Assembly (NCBI GenBank): GCA_964036275.1
Contig: OZ038434.1
Coordinates: 32,530,447-32,594,446, forward strand
Direction of reading: 5' to 3'
DNA: 64,000 nt
Source of the DNA: Litoditis marina
Lineage: Eukaryota; Nematoda; Chromadorea; Rhabditida; Rhabditidae
Shown: positions 23,880 to 37,244 of the stretch, piece after piece
Numbering within the stretch: position 1 is the first letter of the stretch
Layout: every line of letters starts with the position of its first letter
The notes under the pieces: generated by a model
Database searches by the model: none
The model's input: only the letters and a program-made list of their open reading frames with translations
What the model was told of the DNA's origin: nothing
Made by a program: the position numbers and the translations under genes

Positions 23880-26050
23880 AAACGGAAAATTTATCAAAAA
23901 TTTGTTTTCGAAACACGAGTTGCATAGGTTTGGCGGGTCCGTATGTCTGACGAGCAACATTGGTATTCGCTTCACAAAAGGCAAACGATTACATAAGTTT
24001 CTGAACCCCATTTTCTCCCCAAAAGGAACTCTCGAATATGTACCGTGAATCATGAAATTCAGGCTGTACATTATAAAATTCAAGCTGTACATTGCAAAGT
24101 TCACGTTTAAATGAAGACGAAAGTGAAACCAGTTCACTAGAAGACTCTCCATGAATATTTTCATTTACGTTTCGAAACAAGCGTTTTTGGAAAATTCAAA
24201 ACCCGAAGTTCCAAAATTGTTATTTCTTCAGAGCACTAGATACTGACACAGGTGAAACAGTCAAATTCTTTCACATCGCCATCATGAAAAAATGTAGGGT
24301 TGAAGAAAAACCAGTTCAAAACTTGGAAAAAACTTCAAAGCTGCAATACACGTACTGAAATAAGCAAATAGAATTGAAGAAATCAATTAGACTCTCTAGG
24401 GGAGCATATTGGGTGCTGCTTATCAAGAGATTGTCGCCTTATCTACTACTAAAGGCAGTCTAATGATCAGAATAAATAGTCCATTTACAGCCGCATAGTT
24501 TGCAAACGCTGTGATTTTACATAATTGAATGTTTGTTCATTTAGAACAGATTTTTCGTTTCAAAAGTGGACATAATAAACCAAATGCGATCAGCGAGTGC
24601 TCTATCTAGCTCACGGCAGAGTTACACGAGGTTAGGTGTAGTTTGTGTCGGTTTGGCATTTTTAAGAATCTCGACCAAAAAACAACCGGGGTGAGCTATA
24701 AAACAGCGGGTTAGAGCAACATACACCGGATAGGCTCTGAAACGAGGAAGCCGATCCATAACCGCTGATCAACCGTTTGGGGGGGAAGGATATCAAACTT
24801 CAATGGTGAAGGTCTTTTTCGGATAGAAAAAGAGAACAACAACTGGGTACCGAAAACCGAAATTTCAATCTCTCAGCTACGAAACTCGCGTAGTCAACCT
24901 CTGCTCGTGCTGAAAAGGCACTAATTTCGTGCTCAAATGTCTCGCAGAAGGGCGTAGTTCACTGCCTTCCTACTAAGCGTCTTACAATTCACATTCTAAA
25001 TTTTGAATGACTGTTTCACAAAGTAAACACAACATTTGTTAAACAAATTTTGGAAGCTTTCTGTGATAGGGAATCAGAGCCAGCCGCGAATATTTCTCAG
25101 CTTTCCGATAACATGTACATCAAGAAAAATTAAGTTTTGTAATCACACTGCAGGAGTCTCAGTAGGAATCTACAATCCTACTATAGTGAGTGCCAAATTC
25201 ATTAATTCCTGTCTCTCACCGAAATCGAACCTGCGAGCAAAAGATTGATAGCAGGGCGCTAACCACTGCGCTATCGGAGCACAAAAACGGCAAGCTTTGG
25301 AATCGAAAACGTGTATTTGTACACAGCGGAAAGTGAGATATACAGTACCCTCCCACCTTTCCGTTGGCAACGACTATATTTAGCTTGTGCATCCGACCAC
25401 GAAACTTCGAGAAGAAAGCTCATCCGACACGTTTCCAGACAGACAGACAAGCGTGATTTCCGTTAACTGAGAGTGCAAATTCGAGAAAAGTTGGGAAACG
25501 AACGCGTGAAGAATGGCATTTTCACTGGTTCGGTCTTCTCAGTCGGTTGGTTGGTGATTTTTCTCTTCCCATTTCAGCTAAAACTACCCGAATTTCGTAC
25601 TGTTTCCTAACTACTCTCTTAGTGCACTAACGTATTTGTTCTAATCGCGTACTATACATTTTGTACAGTACTGGTACTAGAGGATTATGGCACAACCACA
25701 AATTTCAATATCCTTCTGTAAGTGGGGGAGAGATAGTAGTACATTTTCAGAACTGTGTCCATACTCTAACACACAACCCATACTCTACCACACAGCCTTT
25801 GATTTTCTAGAAATATGGACAACTCATAGAAAGAGCACGAAGATCCCGTAGGATAGAAAACATTCGGCGTCTCTTCAAACACACACTATTTCCTTGCGCT
25901 CGCATACAGCCTGGTCATGATACATCCCGCTGCATTGTAGTTTGTAGCTTTTGGTCAACAATTGCTAATATTGGTGGTTATCCACACAAAAAACTGGTCG
26001 ACCTCTGCACAAAGTAACATTTTCACCACACTCCTTCAACAGATTTTCAT
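23880..26050. other. Divergent intergenic region, CD36-like / KLHL
   Basis: About 2.2 kb separate two divergently transcribed genes and should contain both promoters. Visible contents are a degenerate family E element (about 24,950-25,185) and a minus-strand SINE D (about 25,180-25,385). No TATA box was confidently placed. Confidence 0.4.
25180..25385 (-). repeat. SINE family D, minus strand
   Basis: Reading the minus strand: the leader ending CCAACGGAAAGG...CTGTATATCTCACT, GATTCCAAAGCTTGCC, box A-like GCGCAGTGGTTAGCGC and box B-like GGTTCGATTTC. Confidence 0.65.
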
Positions 26051-26056
26051 TTCAGA
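26043..26056 (+). promoter_or_regulatory. Probable spliced-leader acceptor of KLHL gene
   Basis: The sequence TTTTCATTTCAG ends one base before the ATG at 26,057. A 5'-UTR of one base would be odd for a cis-spliced gene and fits trans-splicing. Confidence 0.5.
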
Positions 26057-26485
26057 ATGTTGGAGTATGATATTCTTGATCCGCTCCCCGAAGAATGGGC
26101 AGAGTTGCTGCGGAAGTTTGATCGTCGTCGGTTGGAGGTACGGTTGAAAAGTGGGGAAATTGAAGTATTACCCCCCGCTGAGTCAAACATTAAGTGAGGG
26201 GCTGAACCTCAGTTCGTCTACGTATCTCTGATCTACACACTCTCTCGTGCTGGCGAATAATCAACAACTGCGAGCGCCGCATCGCTTAATCAATCGAGCT
26301 CTCTGCTGTCTTACTAGGGGAAATGACGACTGTAGCAAAGTTTGCGGAGGACATGTGCTCTTACTGTTTCAACATTTCTACATGGTCTTCATCAGCTTAT
26401 TCATCTCAACATTAGTTTGATGGAGAAAATTCACGCTAATGTTTATCGGTAACTCAGTAGATTTTGTCTTTCAATGATGATGATG

Positions 26486-26534
<49 letters not shown>

Positions 26535-29500
26535 CAATGTTTTATTTAGGCTCCATGTGAATCCGAGCAGGACTTGCTCGTCACGTCCAAAGAAGAAGTC
26601 ATAATCGAAGAGCCAGTTATAATCGAAACCAGCGATAAATCGCTTGTAAGCTTTTGTTTTTTGTTACATAAGAGGCAAATTCTCAACCAAGTTCAAGTTT
26701 CAAGTTTTGTTTATCACGTTTTGTTCAACCAAATTCAAGTTTCAAGTTTTGTTCAATCAAATTCAAGTGTCAAGTATTGTTTATCAAGTTTTGTTCAGTC
26801 AAATTCAAGTTTCAAGTTTTGTTACATAGGAAATCAGAATCCCAACCAAGTTCAAACTTCAAGTTTTGTTCATCACATCACCTCACATTGGGGGTTCATG
26901 ACCAATCTCCAAATATTTTTGTCTCTGCATGCTCTTAAAGGTACTCGTGGCCACGAGTTCGCGACCAACACCAACAAACAACTCTATTAAACTACTTTCA
27001 ACACGATTATTTAGTTTTCCATAAAACATTTGGGTAATTGTAAAATAGTTGGTAGAGTCAGTCGAAATGCCCGGCTTGAACACAAGAACTTTACCTCAAC
27101 CCTAACATGTTCTTTCCATAGTTTATGAGCTTACTTATCGTTTTCAGCACTACCTGGGGCAACCTATTTTAAAGAAACCGTTCCGCTATAATTTGAGTTT
27201 CATGAAAAGTTTAAAAAGCTCAAAAAATATTCTTAATGTCATCCCATCTACTACGAAAAAACTTTCTGATTGAAAATTTGTAAAATTTGCATAACATCAA
27301 GCAATAAAGAAGGGAACATGAATATTTTCACTGTGACGCAACTTGACTTGGTTTATTTACATCCAGATTTATTTTCATTTTTTAGTCCCTAATTGTGTAT
27401 TCGTATGTGATTGAGTGTTTTGAAATAGTTTTCGCACTTCTATAGGCTGTTTTGAGCATACCCCGTACGCAACTCCCCTATCGGTGTCATTACGTAAGCC
27501 GCTTTTCTGAGAAAACGAAGCAAGATAGGGATATAAAAGTATATATTTTTGATAATGGTTTTTCATTTGCCATAGGGTAAGTTTGTTAACTCAAATATAC
27601 GACCACTTTATTTACTATTACTAATTTGTATTACTACTTTTTCGGTTTTCAGCACCGGCACAGCAAACGATCCCTGGCACGAAGTTCAGATTTTTTTCGG
27701 ACGTTATTCTACAGTCACTTCAAAGAATGTTCAGAGAACCACATAAGGTGACATTTTTCGTTTCCAATGTTATTTTTGATTTTTTTTGAATACAGTTGAT
27801 CATAGTGTTATTTTTACACAATTCATCAGATTTTTCCTCACCAAAAAGTAGTTCTGCTTGTCTCGTCGGAGCAAAACGGACACAGCACAATTCCGTGAGA
27901 TTTTATGGGTTTCGAGAAGATTGTAAGGCGCCTAATGTGGTTTCTGTTACATTCTGATCGTTTTGGTAAGCAAATCTTCGAGAATGCTTGCAGAACCAAA
28001 CTATATCTCAGTTCTAGTTATTTGCAGAAGAGTTTTATTATCATTACATTTACATTTTATGATTCGATTAACATTTATCAATCTTTACATTAAAATAAAG
28101 GTTTAATCATGTGGCAAACAATTAATTGGATTTCCAGCCTTCCGACCATCGGTGGAGAAGTTTTCTCCTGCTGTATGAAGATTGTCGCACAACTCGAGCG
28201 AGGCGAAATACCCGAAATCACACTCACCAAGGCCGTTCACGTGAGTGAACAAACTACAAAGTCCAGATCTTAAAGATCAATAAGACCGCAGACAGTCAAA
28301 AATCATTCGTATTATGTTTTTATTAATTGACGAGTAGTACAAAGTTGAGTGATGCGTTCATCAGTATAACATAGCTGGCCATCCGCGACTATTCCAATAA
28401 CGATTCATCAGAACTTCAGATCATTGAAAAGAAAACGAAAAGTTTTTTTTTCGAGTTTTGGAGAAAACGTTCTCAATAACCCTATTACAGATGCTACCAG
28501 CCGCCTCATTTCTGTGCATGGACAAGGTTCTGGCGTTGCTCAGCATCAGAATAGTCGAGCAGGTAACATTGTACGCTGTCCACAACGGTTTTATCAAACC
28601 GTTGTGGACAGCGTACAGTCAATTCGGTTTGGGGCGGGGTATGGCGAGCGTCTGCTCATCTGCGGAAGTTTGATATACATACTCTCTCGTCTGCTGGCAA
28701 GTATACAACGACCGCTCGTCCCGCATCGTTCATTGAATCGGGTCCTTTACTGTTTTTCTCGGTAATCGACTAATGATGATTCATTCATGAATCTAAAGGG
28801 GAAGGAACTCACTTTATTAGATATATTGCGAGACTAAACAGATAGACAACAGATATGAAAGCCCCGGGGGGCTGCAATGAGCTTTCAAATAAAAGGTCGA
28901 ACTGAGACAATTCGATGGATGTCATTTTCTCACTATAAGGTCCAATTCATAGCTTTGAATCCAGCATTTCACTGGTTTTTCGCGTACTGTCAGAGACGCA
29001 GAGGTTCATTTGGAGTGAATGAATATCGATTGCGCGCACTTCTCTGACTCTCGTGCCTTTTGGCTAACACCGTTAGCCGAATCCGGCATTCAATGCAGTC
29101 CCCTTTCAACGAACATTCACTCCGCTATCCGAGCGAATTGAAAAAAAAATGGTATAGGGTTCGATGTTTCCGAGAAAAGCCCTCACAATGTATCTTGCCC
29201 TTATTCCGCTGTGCTTGTAGTTGTATCCCGCTGCTTTTTGATCGGAACTTCAATTATAGCTTGCATCGAAATCATTTAACAAGAATTAGTTCGTGATTTT
29301 GGTTAGAGGAGACCGGAACACAATCCTTAATGTCGGAAAGCTGCTGTATCCTACTTCTACTTAGACGCGTTGCGTGTCGCGGGGCGTTGCAATGTGAAAA
29401 TCACGTGAACTGATCAAACGAATATACGAGTTATTTATGCTGTCCGATCTCAATAAAGTTAAGAGAAGCCCAGAAAAAAAAAACTCTACTCAAGTTGTGT

Positions 29501-32500
29501 TTCGGTCTCCTTTAAAACGTAAACATATAGCGCGTAACGAGATCAAACTACAACAAACATTCTTCAGTTAAAGTTGAACATCGAGTACCTCTTTGCTGCG
29601 GGGTCCTATTTTTCTCATGACTTCGTTCCCTTTGTGAATACAATAGTTTATACACTGGTTTATTACGGGATCAGAATCTGTACAATTCGCCGCAACATTT
29701 TATCTTTCCAAGTGTGCATCTCTTCTCTAGCGATCCTCACCCAGTTCCATAAACAATACACATCATAACAACAAACGTTGAATAACAATCAACAATACAC
29801 ATTATAATGAACACATAGGTCGATGTCGAATACCTCCTTGCCGCCGTGCGGATGGCCGCTTTCCGTCACCCACCCCTGTCCCGGATGTTGTGGAGAATGG
29901 TTATCGGCAAATTCGCCGAAGTGAGTTTTATAGTTTCGGTAAATCATACAGGCGCGGATGATAACTTTTGATGTTCACGCGTTAACAGAAATTGGTCGTT
30001 GACAAACTTTGCGTGGAAAGTTTTATAGCTTTTTTAACGTACAGGTCTCCAGTCTTTTCGAATTTTCATGTGTTTAAAAGAAAATAGTCATCCATCCACT
30101 TGCCGGAGTGAAGAATGATGTTCTCAGTTTTACAAATTTATTGCAACATCTAGTTGTTGAATTTAGATGAATGTGTTAAACTATCTATATGGTTTGCTTT
30201 AGAAATAACATTCTGAACTCATATCTTTCTATTAGTTTGTAGTTTGATCGCGCTGCTGCCAGTCCCAGTTTGAGTGCTCGGGTTAAACTACAACTAAGCT
30301 GTAACCACCCAGTGCGGTATAGTTCAATCACTTTAGTTCAATCACTTAGTAGTCAATAGTTCAATCACTTAGTTCAAGTATGTTTTGCAGATCCTGTAAG
30401 ACATTCATCATTTGGAGATGTAGTTTGAAACCGCTGTGTGCTAGTTCCAAAAAAACACGATCACTCACGAACCAATCAAAAATCAGTTATCTCAATCAAA
30501 AAAACACGAAAAAACATCAAAAACATGTTTGCGACGTGTTTTTGGTACAAATCTTGAAACTACTGAAATCGTTCATTTTGTAGGTTCTGAAGGATAGCCA
30601 CCATCTGGAAATGACCGAAGAAGAAATGCTTTCCGCCTTCACCGACGAGTACCTCAACATTTCTCCCCGAGATGAGATGTCCACCCTCACCCAATACACA
30701 CAGGTATAGTTTGTTTCATTTTCATGTCTCTGTATAGAGCCCTTCAGTTTGAATTTGAACTCTCACAATATGTTCAATAGGAAATATGTACTAGAGACAC
30801 GTTAAGATGTTCGGAAAACTTAGTTTCGGATAAATGCTGCGGTAGTAGTGGTATAGTCTTTTCCATTTCTACTGAGACTCCTACAGTAGGATTTTGAAAC
30901 TTCCAAGCCGCTTTGCTCGCTTACTTTTGATCGAAGAAGTTGAAGATTTGCGAACCTCATTCTCCTTCTCAGGTAGAGTGAATATACGAGAGCATTTTCC
31001 ATGAACTACGTTTTCAGCTTCACAACAGCCTTCGCAAAGTTTGTAAGGGTACTGTAGGAGTCTCAGTGGGAATGGTGTTAACTATAGGAAAACAGATGAC
31101 TATTTAGGTATACATTTGGAACATGGTGTCGAATTATGAGTTGAATATATTGATTGCTGGACTAAAGTATTGATTTTTTATAGGTCAGGTATTGATTTGT
31201 TCCAGATGCACCCAGAGAGCTCTCGATTGCAACAATTGGCGTCCAACTGTATGATGAGCGAAGGAGATGCACTCGACTATCCTGTCATACGGAACCGTAT
31301 TCCCACTGAAGCCGTTGTTGTTATGGGTCAGTTGTGTTCAGTAGTAAGTGTGCGTGCGCGCCAAATTCATAAAATATCCATCTCTTGAGAGACTCAAACT
31401 GGGCGCAAAAGTGTGGGACTCGCGGAAGCCAACCACTATGCTAACTGGGCTTATAGCAACGTGGTCATATCGTATTTGTGTGTTCTTGCACAGCACAAAG
31501 TGAGATATACAGTATACTGCCGCTTTTCCTTGGGCGACAACTATAGTAGTTAGTTTATTTTGGAATTTTGGTCATAACGACTTTTTCGTATTATAAGGAA
31601 ACTATGTGCTCAGTGACAATCGTTTTCACCCTGATTCGAGAAGATTTTGATGTTGTTCTCGAAGGGTATCATCAGTTGAACCACTCCGAGTGGTTAGTGT
31701 AGTTGAGTTCATTAGTTGGTGTTAGGTGATGTGTCAGTTTACCGGAACTAGTACGAGATTTCAATAGACACTTCGTCTCTCCCGAGACTGAACCTTTTTT
31801 ATTACATGATCATTGATGATTGAACGTTGATAATTTGATCTATTTGTGTTGAAAACCTGTTTTATCTGTTTTAAGGCGGATGGAGTGCCACCGGACCATC
31901 GAGTAAACTCGAGACATTCAATTCGAGGCGGAACTGCTGGCAAACGGCAGACTCAGAACTTATCCTGGGGTGGGTGGCGGTAAACTATGAACTTTGAGAA
32001 CACACTTATTTATCGAACCTTTTTCAGTGGATATGTTTAGTTGTAATCTATTTCTTGTAACCAAATAACTATTGAGTTTGCCATAACTTTTCACGTCACG
32101 GGAAAGGGGGAATCGTAAAAAGCACTTTTTTCACGGTGGCCTCGTTTATGGGCTCCAATGTTTTAAACACATTTCACGTGTCTTATTTCACAGGCCGTAA
32201 CACAAATTTGTTACGCTTTGTTTTGAGTTACACATGTTTTAGTGACATATACATTACAAGCAGTAAAACCACTTATATTCACATTTTCCAGCGACATTCC
32301 TCGAGCGTATCATAGTATGAATGTGGTTGGGAACAACATTTTGGTGTGCGGTGGCATGAACGGAAGAGAATTCTTTAACACGGCACGACTGTTCGATATT
32401 GAGAGAAATGTTAGTTTGACCCACTTTTGATTTTGTGGTTTCAAGTTTTATCGTACATGAAGGAGGGTGTCGTTTCAAAGTTACGAACTAAATGTTTCTA

Positions 32501-35500
32501 TAATAAGAGTATTATAAGAGTAACAGGAGTAAGAGTATAAGAGTATTATAAACTAGTTGTGAATAAAATACCCACTATCCAGGCTTAGAAAATAGAGAGA
32601 GAAAAAAGGGTGAAAAAGTGAAAATGAGAAAGATTGATGAACAAGAAAATATTCGGTAGAAATGAGAGAAACAGGAGGAGGTACGTAGGAAACGATTAAA
32701 CTTTGTCTTTCAGAACTGGCGCGAATTGAGAAATATGCATTCGGTACGGTGCTACCTGACGGCAGCTACTCACACCGACACCTATGGAGCCCTGCGACTT
32801 TTTGCGGCTGGCGGGTACGTTTAGACACCTTGTGTTATGGTCACGTGAACCAATATGATGTTTCACGTTGTTTTCACGTGCGAACTTGCTAAAAACTGGA
32901 GGAAACTGGTCAGAACGGCGGGTTGGTTTAGACACGTTTGGCATGGAAGAAGTCAACTGTTAAGTTTCACGTGATTGTCCCGGGATAACTGGCTAAGAGC
33001 ATGTGAGAACTGCGGGAACATTTCGATAGTTCACTTTGAACCAATGTGATGTTTGACGTCCAACGTGAACGTAGATTTTCTGCAAACGAAGTATGCCCGC
33101 GTTGAAGAGGTCACGTGAACTTCACGTTTCACGTTATTCTTATGTGAGAAAGTAAATTATGGGTGCTTAGAATGAATGTGGGCTCAGTCTTTCACAACCA
33201 GTAAACTACTTCGACACTAACTTTAAATCGAGTAAACTGAACTCAAGGAAACTAAAAACAACTTTTGGATTAGTAATTGAAGAGTGTTGAAACTTGTTGA
33301 GGTTTGTTCACCTTTCACGTGACAATTCACATAGAAAATGTTGTGTTTCAGTTTCAACGGCCAAATGCGGCTATCATCATGTGAGGTATTCAACGCTGAA
33401 AAGAACGAATGGAAAATGATGCCATCCATGAAAAAGAAGAGGTATGTATGAACAAATTAGCGTTTTTTTTTGCGTTAATAATGATTAATGATAATCTTGT
33501 GAATGAGATTAATCAGTACCCCGTTTTAGTGAATGCTCAAAGCGTCTCGAAACGTGCAAGCGTGTAGAATAGTATATTCTCCTCATTTCTCTATGGACCG
33601 TCAAGTATTGTCTCCAAGTAGACACATGTGGTTTAGAGCACAAATTACTTTTTGCAAGTGTACAAAATGGTTTGAAACATGACCGAACAATCAATATGCA
33701 CTTTTTCTTATTTTCATCCACTTCCAGATCAGAATTGAATCGGAACTACCAGAAACTGTATTTTTCTCTTTTTTTGGTTCTCATTTATTCAACTCTCACT
33801 TTTAGTTCGTGTTTTACCTTTTAACTCCCAACTTTCAGATCAGACGGTTCCTTGGTGGTTCTCAGCGGTCAAGCCCTTGCAATTGGCGGATTCGACGGAC
33901 GAAAAATACACAACGACGTCGAGGTGTTCGACATCAGCTCGGAGCAATGGTACGAATTACAGTTCTGTGTTTTACAACAGGGACAGCAAACGACTCGATC
34001 TATCACGCATTTTTCGGGCGTTTTTCTTTACAGTAGAAGACAATGTGTGCAGATGTAAACATACGCAGAACCGCTAAACTTCCTTTGCAGAATAATTGAT
34101 AGAATACTAAGAAGATGAAATATTGAACACGACATACAGAGAAAAGATGTGTGCTAAGTCATAGGTTGGTTTCAGAAAAATGGGAGTCACAAAAAACCGA
34201 TCGGAATTTTGAAGCTTAACACGAATTTCGTGCATTTCTCCTCACATGGAGATATTTTCACACAAACGTGAAAGTTTTCGTTTTCAAGAACTCTCTGAAA
34301 ACAGGGCGAATGCATGTATCACGGCTTCTAACGAAATCAATTGAATGTTCCAGGTACCACCTCTCCTCCAAGATGCGCGAGGGCCGAACTGGTGTGAGCA
34401 GCATTCCCCTCAACCACAACACCATCATGGTGGCAGGTTGGTCAGCCTTGTGTTTGGTTTGAATTTGCCGGAATTGCTCTAAAAAACTCAAAATTCGAAA
34501 ACTTCGGAATGTCCAACTGTATTAACAACCCTACGTCAAATGGTTTTTCCTCCTTTTGGTAAACATGATTAGTATTCATAATAAATTAAGGAACGGTGAG
34601 TATGTTTCCAGGCGGCTTTGATGGTCAGACTCGATTGCGAACGGTGGAGCAGTATGATATGAGGGAGGGCGTCTGGCACCGTATGCCGTCCATGTTGTCC
34701 GGAAGGTAAAAAAAATTATTAAATAAAACTGAGAGTACCGCTTTACTTTTACCCGCCATTCACTTTTATCATTATATCTGTAAAATCAACAATCGCACTT
34801 CCACCATCTTTACTTAGACAATTCCCAGCCACTGTTGAAGCGGACTAGGCGAGAGAGTGCACAGGTCGAAGAGACGCAGATGTCGGCGCCCTCATTGACC
34901 TCCACGCGAAAAATTGGCGCTAGTCTTTCTTAGAGTGTCAACAAATTTAACAAATATAACTACAAACATTATGAAAAAATAAGGTGTTCAAAGGTCTGAA
35001 ATTATTTTTCACTTTATTTTAGATCCAACTTCGGCATTGAAGTTCTGAACAACGAGGTCTACGTCGCGGGTGGTTTTGACGGAAATCGAACCACTAAACG
35101 AGCCGAAAAGTTTGACGTTGTGGCACAAAAATGGAATGTTAGTGAGAGAGTTCAATTCAGTTTTCCATCAAATAAACTAGTCTATAGATCTTAATAAATA
35201 AAATAATCAAATAAACTAAAATAGATAGATCAAATAAACGGCGGTTTACTGTGAATCTCACTTTGTGCTGTGTAAGAACAAATATATACGATTCGTCAAC
35301 AGAATTACTTTACGCACAGTCGGTATGGTGACTAGCATCAGCGGCTCCCAAATTTTTGGGCCCGGTTCAAGTCTCCCGAAGCGGATTTTATATAGTTTGG
35401 GCACGCACTATTGAAGATGTTTGCTTGTTCGTGAATATTTGTTGTAGTTCGTTTATTCTCACCTTCCTCCCCTCACGCATTTCGACTGAAAATCAATGAG

Positions 35501-35905
35501 ATCAAACTACAAACACAGTGGGATGCCGGCCCGCTTAGAGAAAGAACAACTTCTGAATTGACATTCGTTTCCCAACTTCCCAAACTAGTGGTATGAGATG
35601 CAGAATATTACTTGTTTTAATGAATATCGATTACGCTCGGTAGAACTTCCATGCATATTGATAGCGCGGCCAGTTATTCCACTTGTGAGGAAAAATAGTG
35701 AGTCAGAATTGAATTAGTGAAATTCGTTACTACTTCTTAACACGATACACTTTTTATTTTTATTGAGCACTATTATTCATTTCAGCACACTACGCCTATG
35801 AACGAAGCTAAATCAGCCATCAAACTCATCAAACTCGACAATCAGGATCACATTCGCAAACTCATCAACTTTGACCAAGAGGACACGTTCACCTTCGAAT
35901 TATGA
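26057..35905 (+). CDS. BTB-BACK-Kelch (KLHL-type) protein, 17 exons
   Basis: The spliced model gives 571 residues, the usual KLHL length. Exons are 26057-26137, 26550-26645, 27653-27747, 28138-28240, 28491-28562, 29819-29920, 30584-30703, 31206-31326, 31876-31969, 32292-32409, 32714-32814, 33352-33441, 33839-33949, 34354-34436, 34612-34705, 35023-35137 and 35786-35905; all phases agree. Domains are BTB at about 35-150 (HRHSKRSLARSSDFFRTLF), BACK at about 150-255 (a VLKDSHHLEM, FTDEYLNI block), then six kelch repeats at about 257-545, each with the diglycine strand (VVVMGGW, ILVCGGM, LFAAGGF, ALAIGGF, IMVAGGF, VYVAGGF). Such proteins usually recruit substrates to Cullin-3 ubiquitin ligases through BTB/BACK; the substrate here is unknown. 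The BTB lacks the clear 'LCDV' start of typical members, so Cul3 binding is inferred. Exon 9 uses a TTTTAAG acceptor. The last exon is the left boundary of the segmental duplication. Confidence 0.92.
26486..26534. repeat. (ATT)n microsatellite in KLHL intron 1
   Basis: About 15 ATT units end close to the acceptor of exon 2 (26,550). Confidence 0.85.
27173..27590 (-). mobile_element. TTAA-type MITE, minus orientation, truncated
   Basis: After TTAA it starts AGAAACCGTTCCGCTATAAT, the right end of the 58,760-59,208 element in reverse. It matches through the CCATAGGGT block, then loses the other inverted end at ACTCAAA. It lies in KLHL intron 2. Confidence 0.75.
28570..28617. repeat. Perfect 22-bp hairpin beside a KLHL 5' splice site
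   Basis: Arms at 28,570-28,591 and 28,596-28,617 are exact reverse complements (core GTACGCTGTCCACAACGG) with the four-base loop TATC. The stem starts seven bases after the exon 5/intron 5 boundary at 28,562. The loop is shorter than in most animal pre-miRNAs. Confidence 0.85.
29568..29680 (+). other. Possible duplicated BACK-domain exon of KLHL gene
   Basis: After TCTTCAG the open frame reads LKLNIEYLFAAGSYF, paralogous in pattern to the true exon 6 start VDVEYLLAAVRMAAF at 29,819. The similarity continues weakly for the whole exon length. With a GTGAAT donor at 29,634 it would be a 66-base cassette exon that keeps frame. Without it the BACK domain aligns with no gap, so it is more likely an alternative or decayed exon copy. 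Confidence 0.4.
30852..31086. mobile_element. Family E MITE in KLHL intron 7
   Basis: The ends TATAGTCTTTTCCATT, CTACTGAGACTCCTACAGTA and TACTGTAGGAGTCTCAGTGG, AACTATA are inverted repeats. The internal AGTGAATATACGAGAGCATT block matches the 9845-10,079 element in reverse. Confidence 0.75.
31360..31560 (-). repeat. SINE family D, minus strand, in KLHL intron 8
   Basis: The conserved leader (AAGTGAGATATACAGTAT, CCGCTTTTCCTTGGGCGACA) and a diverged tRNA-like part (AGCCAACCACTATGCTAACT) are visible in reverse. Confidence 0.55.
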
Positions 35906-36033
35906 CTCACCTCGAACCAGAAGAATAATCGATAATCATGTAAATACTGTATACTTGTAACTTGTCACTAACAGCTGACGCTCAGCGCATAACTTCACTT
36001 ATGTCTAACACCAACCTCAATCGAGAGTCAATC

Positions 36034-36039
36034 AATAAA
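36034..36039 (+). terminator. Polyadenylation signal of KLHL gene
   Basis: AATAAA lies about 130 bases after the KLHL stop codon (35,903-35,905). The downstream copy B retains the same stretch. Confidence 0.55.
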
Positions 36040-36879
36040 CTAACCTCACAGTCACAACTTGCTCAGAGAAGATATGATAGTCCTGTGTGTGTGTATATAG
36101 CATGTAAATATTTGTTCAGTACTCTAATATTCGCATAGTGTCTGTATGATGTATACAAGAATGAACATTTCATAGTGTATTTTGCTAAAAAGAGTGATAA
36201 AGTGAGTGAAACGAACAAAATATGGTAAGTCTCATCACAAAAAATGAGGATTAACGATATAGTACTTTCCATTCCTTCTCAGACCACTACAGTATGACTA
36301 CAAAACGTCCATGCTGTTTCATTCCTGTAAATTTTATCGGAAAGGAAATATCGATGATTCGATTTTTATTCCCTGTCGTGCCCAGCTGAGTAGCCGTCTC
36401 TCTCAACAAGAAAACAGTATTGCTTACAAATTTCAAGATCCTTAAATTTTACAAAATTCTCGAGAAAGCTGAAACTATTTCTGAAGTTCTGGTTGTTTTT
36501 TGCTTTAACCGGGAATTCCTACCTGTACATCTTACCGGTGTATTTTCAGATCAAGTCTAAGCAAAAACTTCAAGAAAACAATAACTCGTTCTAAACTATT
36601 TCGCAGGAATCTATTTTCAAGTCTGCTCTGAAAACTTCTGAAGAAAAAAACAAGGAACCTGTTCGCTGAAACCAGAATATCTTTCCTGTTATCCTAGTAC
36701 GAAATTTGCACTCTGCTAACGCGGGCTAACTTGTTTTCACGGTTTTTTCCCGGGAGGAAACCTTCCATTCCTATTTTCATTCATTTGCAATACCTTTCGT
36801 CTAGTCTACGGCTGCTTTCTGGAGCCCGCTCCAAACGTATGGTTTTGCTTTTGTTGAGTTATTTTAGAGTCCATCTTAA

Positions 36880-37000
36880 AGAAGAACGATTATGTGGTCG
36901 AATCCCAAGGCTTGAGTACTTTGACCTGCAGTACATTTTTTCAATAGCAGTTTGAAGGACCGTTGCCACGAGATTGGTCCACATAATCGTCCTGCTTTCA
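36880..37000. mobile_element. Family A MITE upstream of PP1-like gene 1
   Basis: After TTAA, the ends GAAGAACGATTATGTGGTCG and GATTGGTCCACATAATCGTC are inverted repeats. It is present at the same place in copy B (54,393-54,517), so it pre-dates the segmental duplication. Confidence 0.7.
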
Positions 37001-37208
37001 GATTCAAAGTTGGTTTCATACTGTTGAGTTGGGAAAAATTGCAAGTCTTCATCCAGCTGGTTATTTTTCCAAATTGTGTCCAATTGGGCTTTTCTTCTCT
37101 AAATATAGTGAACAGAAATACTATTTATGATAGGTGATTTTCCCCAAATATTCTTTTTTCACCAAATTGAGCAAGATTGTAGTCTATAATTTGATGTCAT
37201 ATCATTCG

Positions 37209-37244
37209 GGATCGATTTCAGGCATCTCTTCGCTACACGACATC
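37209..37244 (+). promoter_or_regulatory. Probable spliced-leader acceptor and 5' UTR of PP1-like gene 1
   Basis: ATCGATTTCAG ends at 37,221, 23 bases before the ATG at 37,245. The same arrangement exists in copy B before 54,768. Confidence 0.5.

Noticed and set aside
27148..27270. Exon-like frame after TTTTCAG in KLHL intron 2
   Set aside because: It runs into the truncated TTAA element and a stop. Joining exon 2 directly to 27,653 keeps phase and gives a continuous BTB domain.
35906..37244. KLHL and PP1-like gene 1 as a trans-spliced operon
   Set aside because: Same strand and close acceptor are suggestive, but the 1.3-kb gap is far larger than typical nematode operon spacing, and copy B is intact with no KLHL gene upstream.
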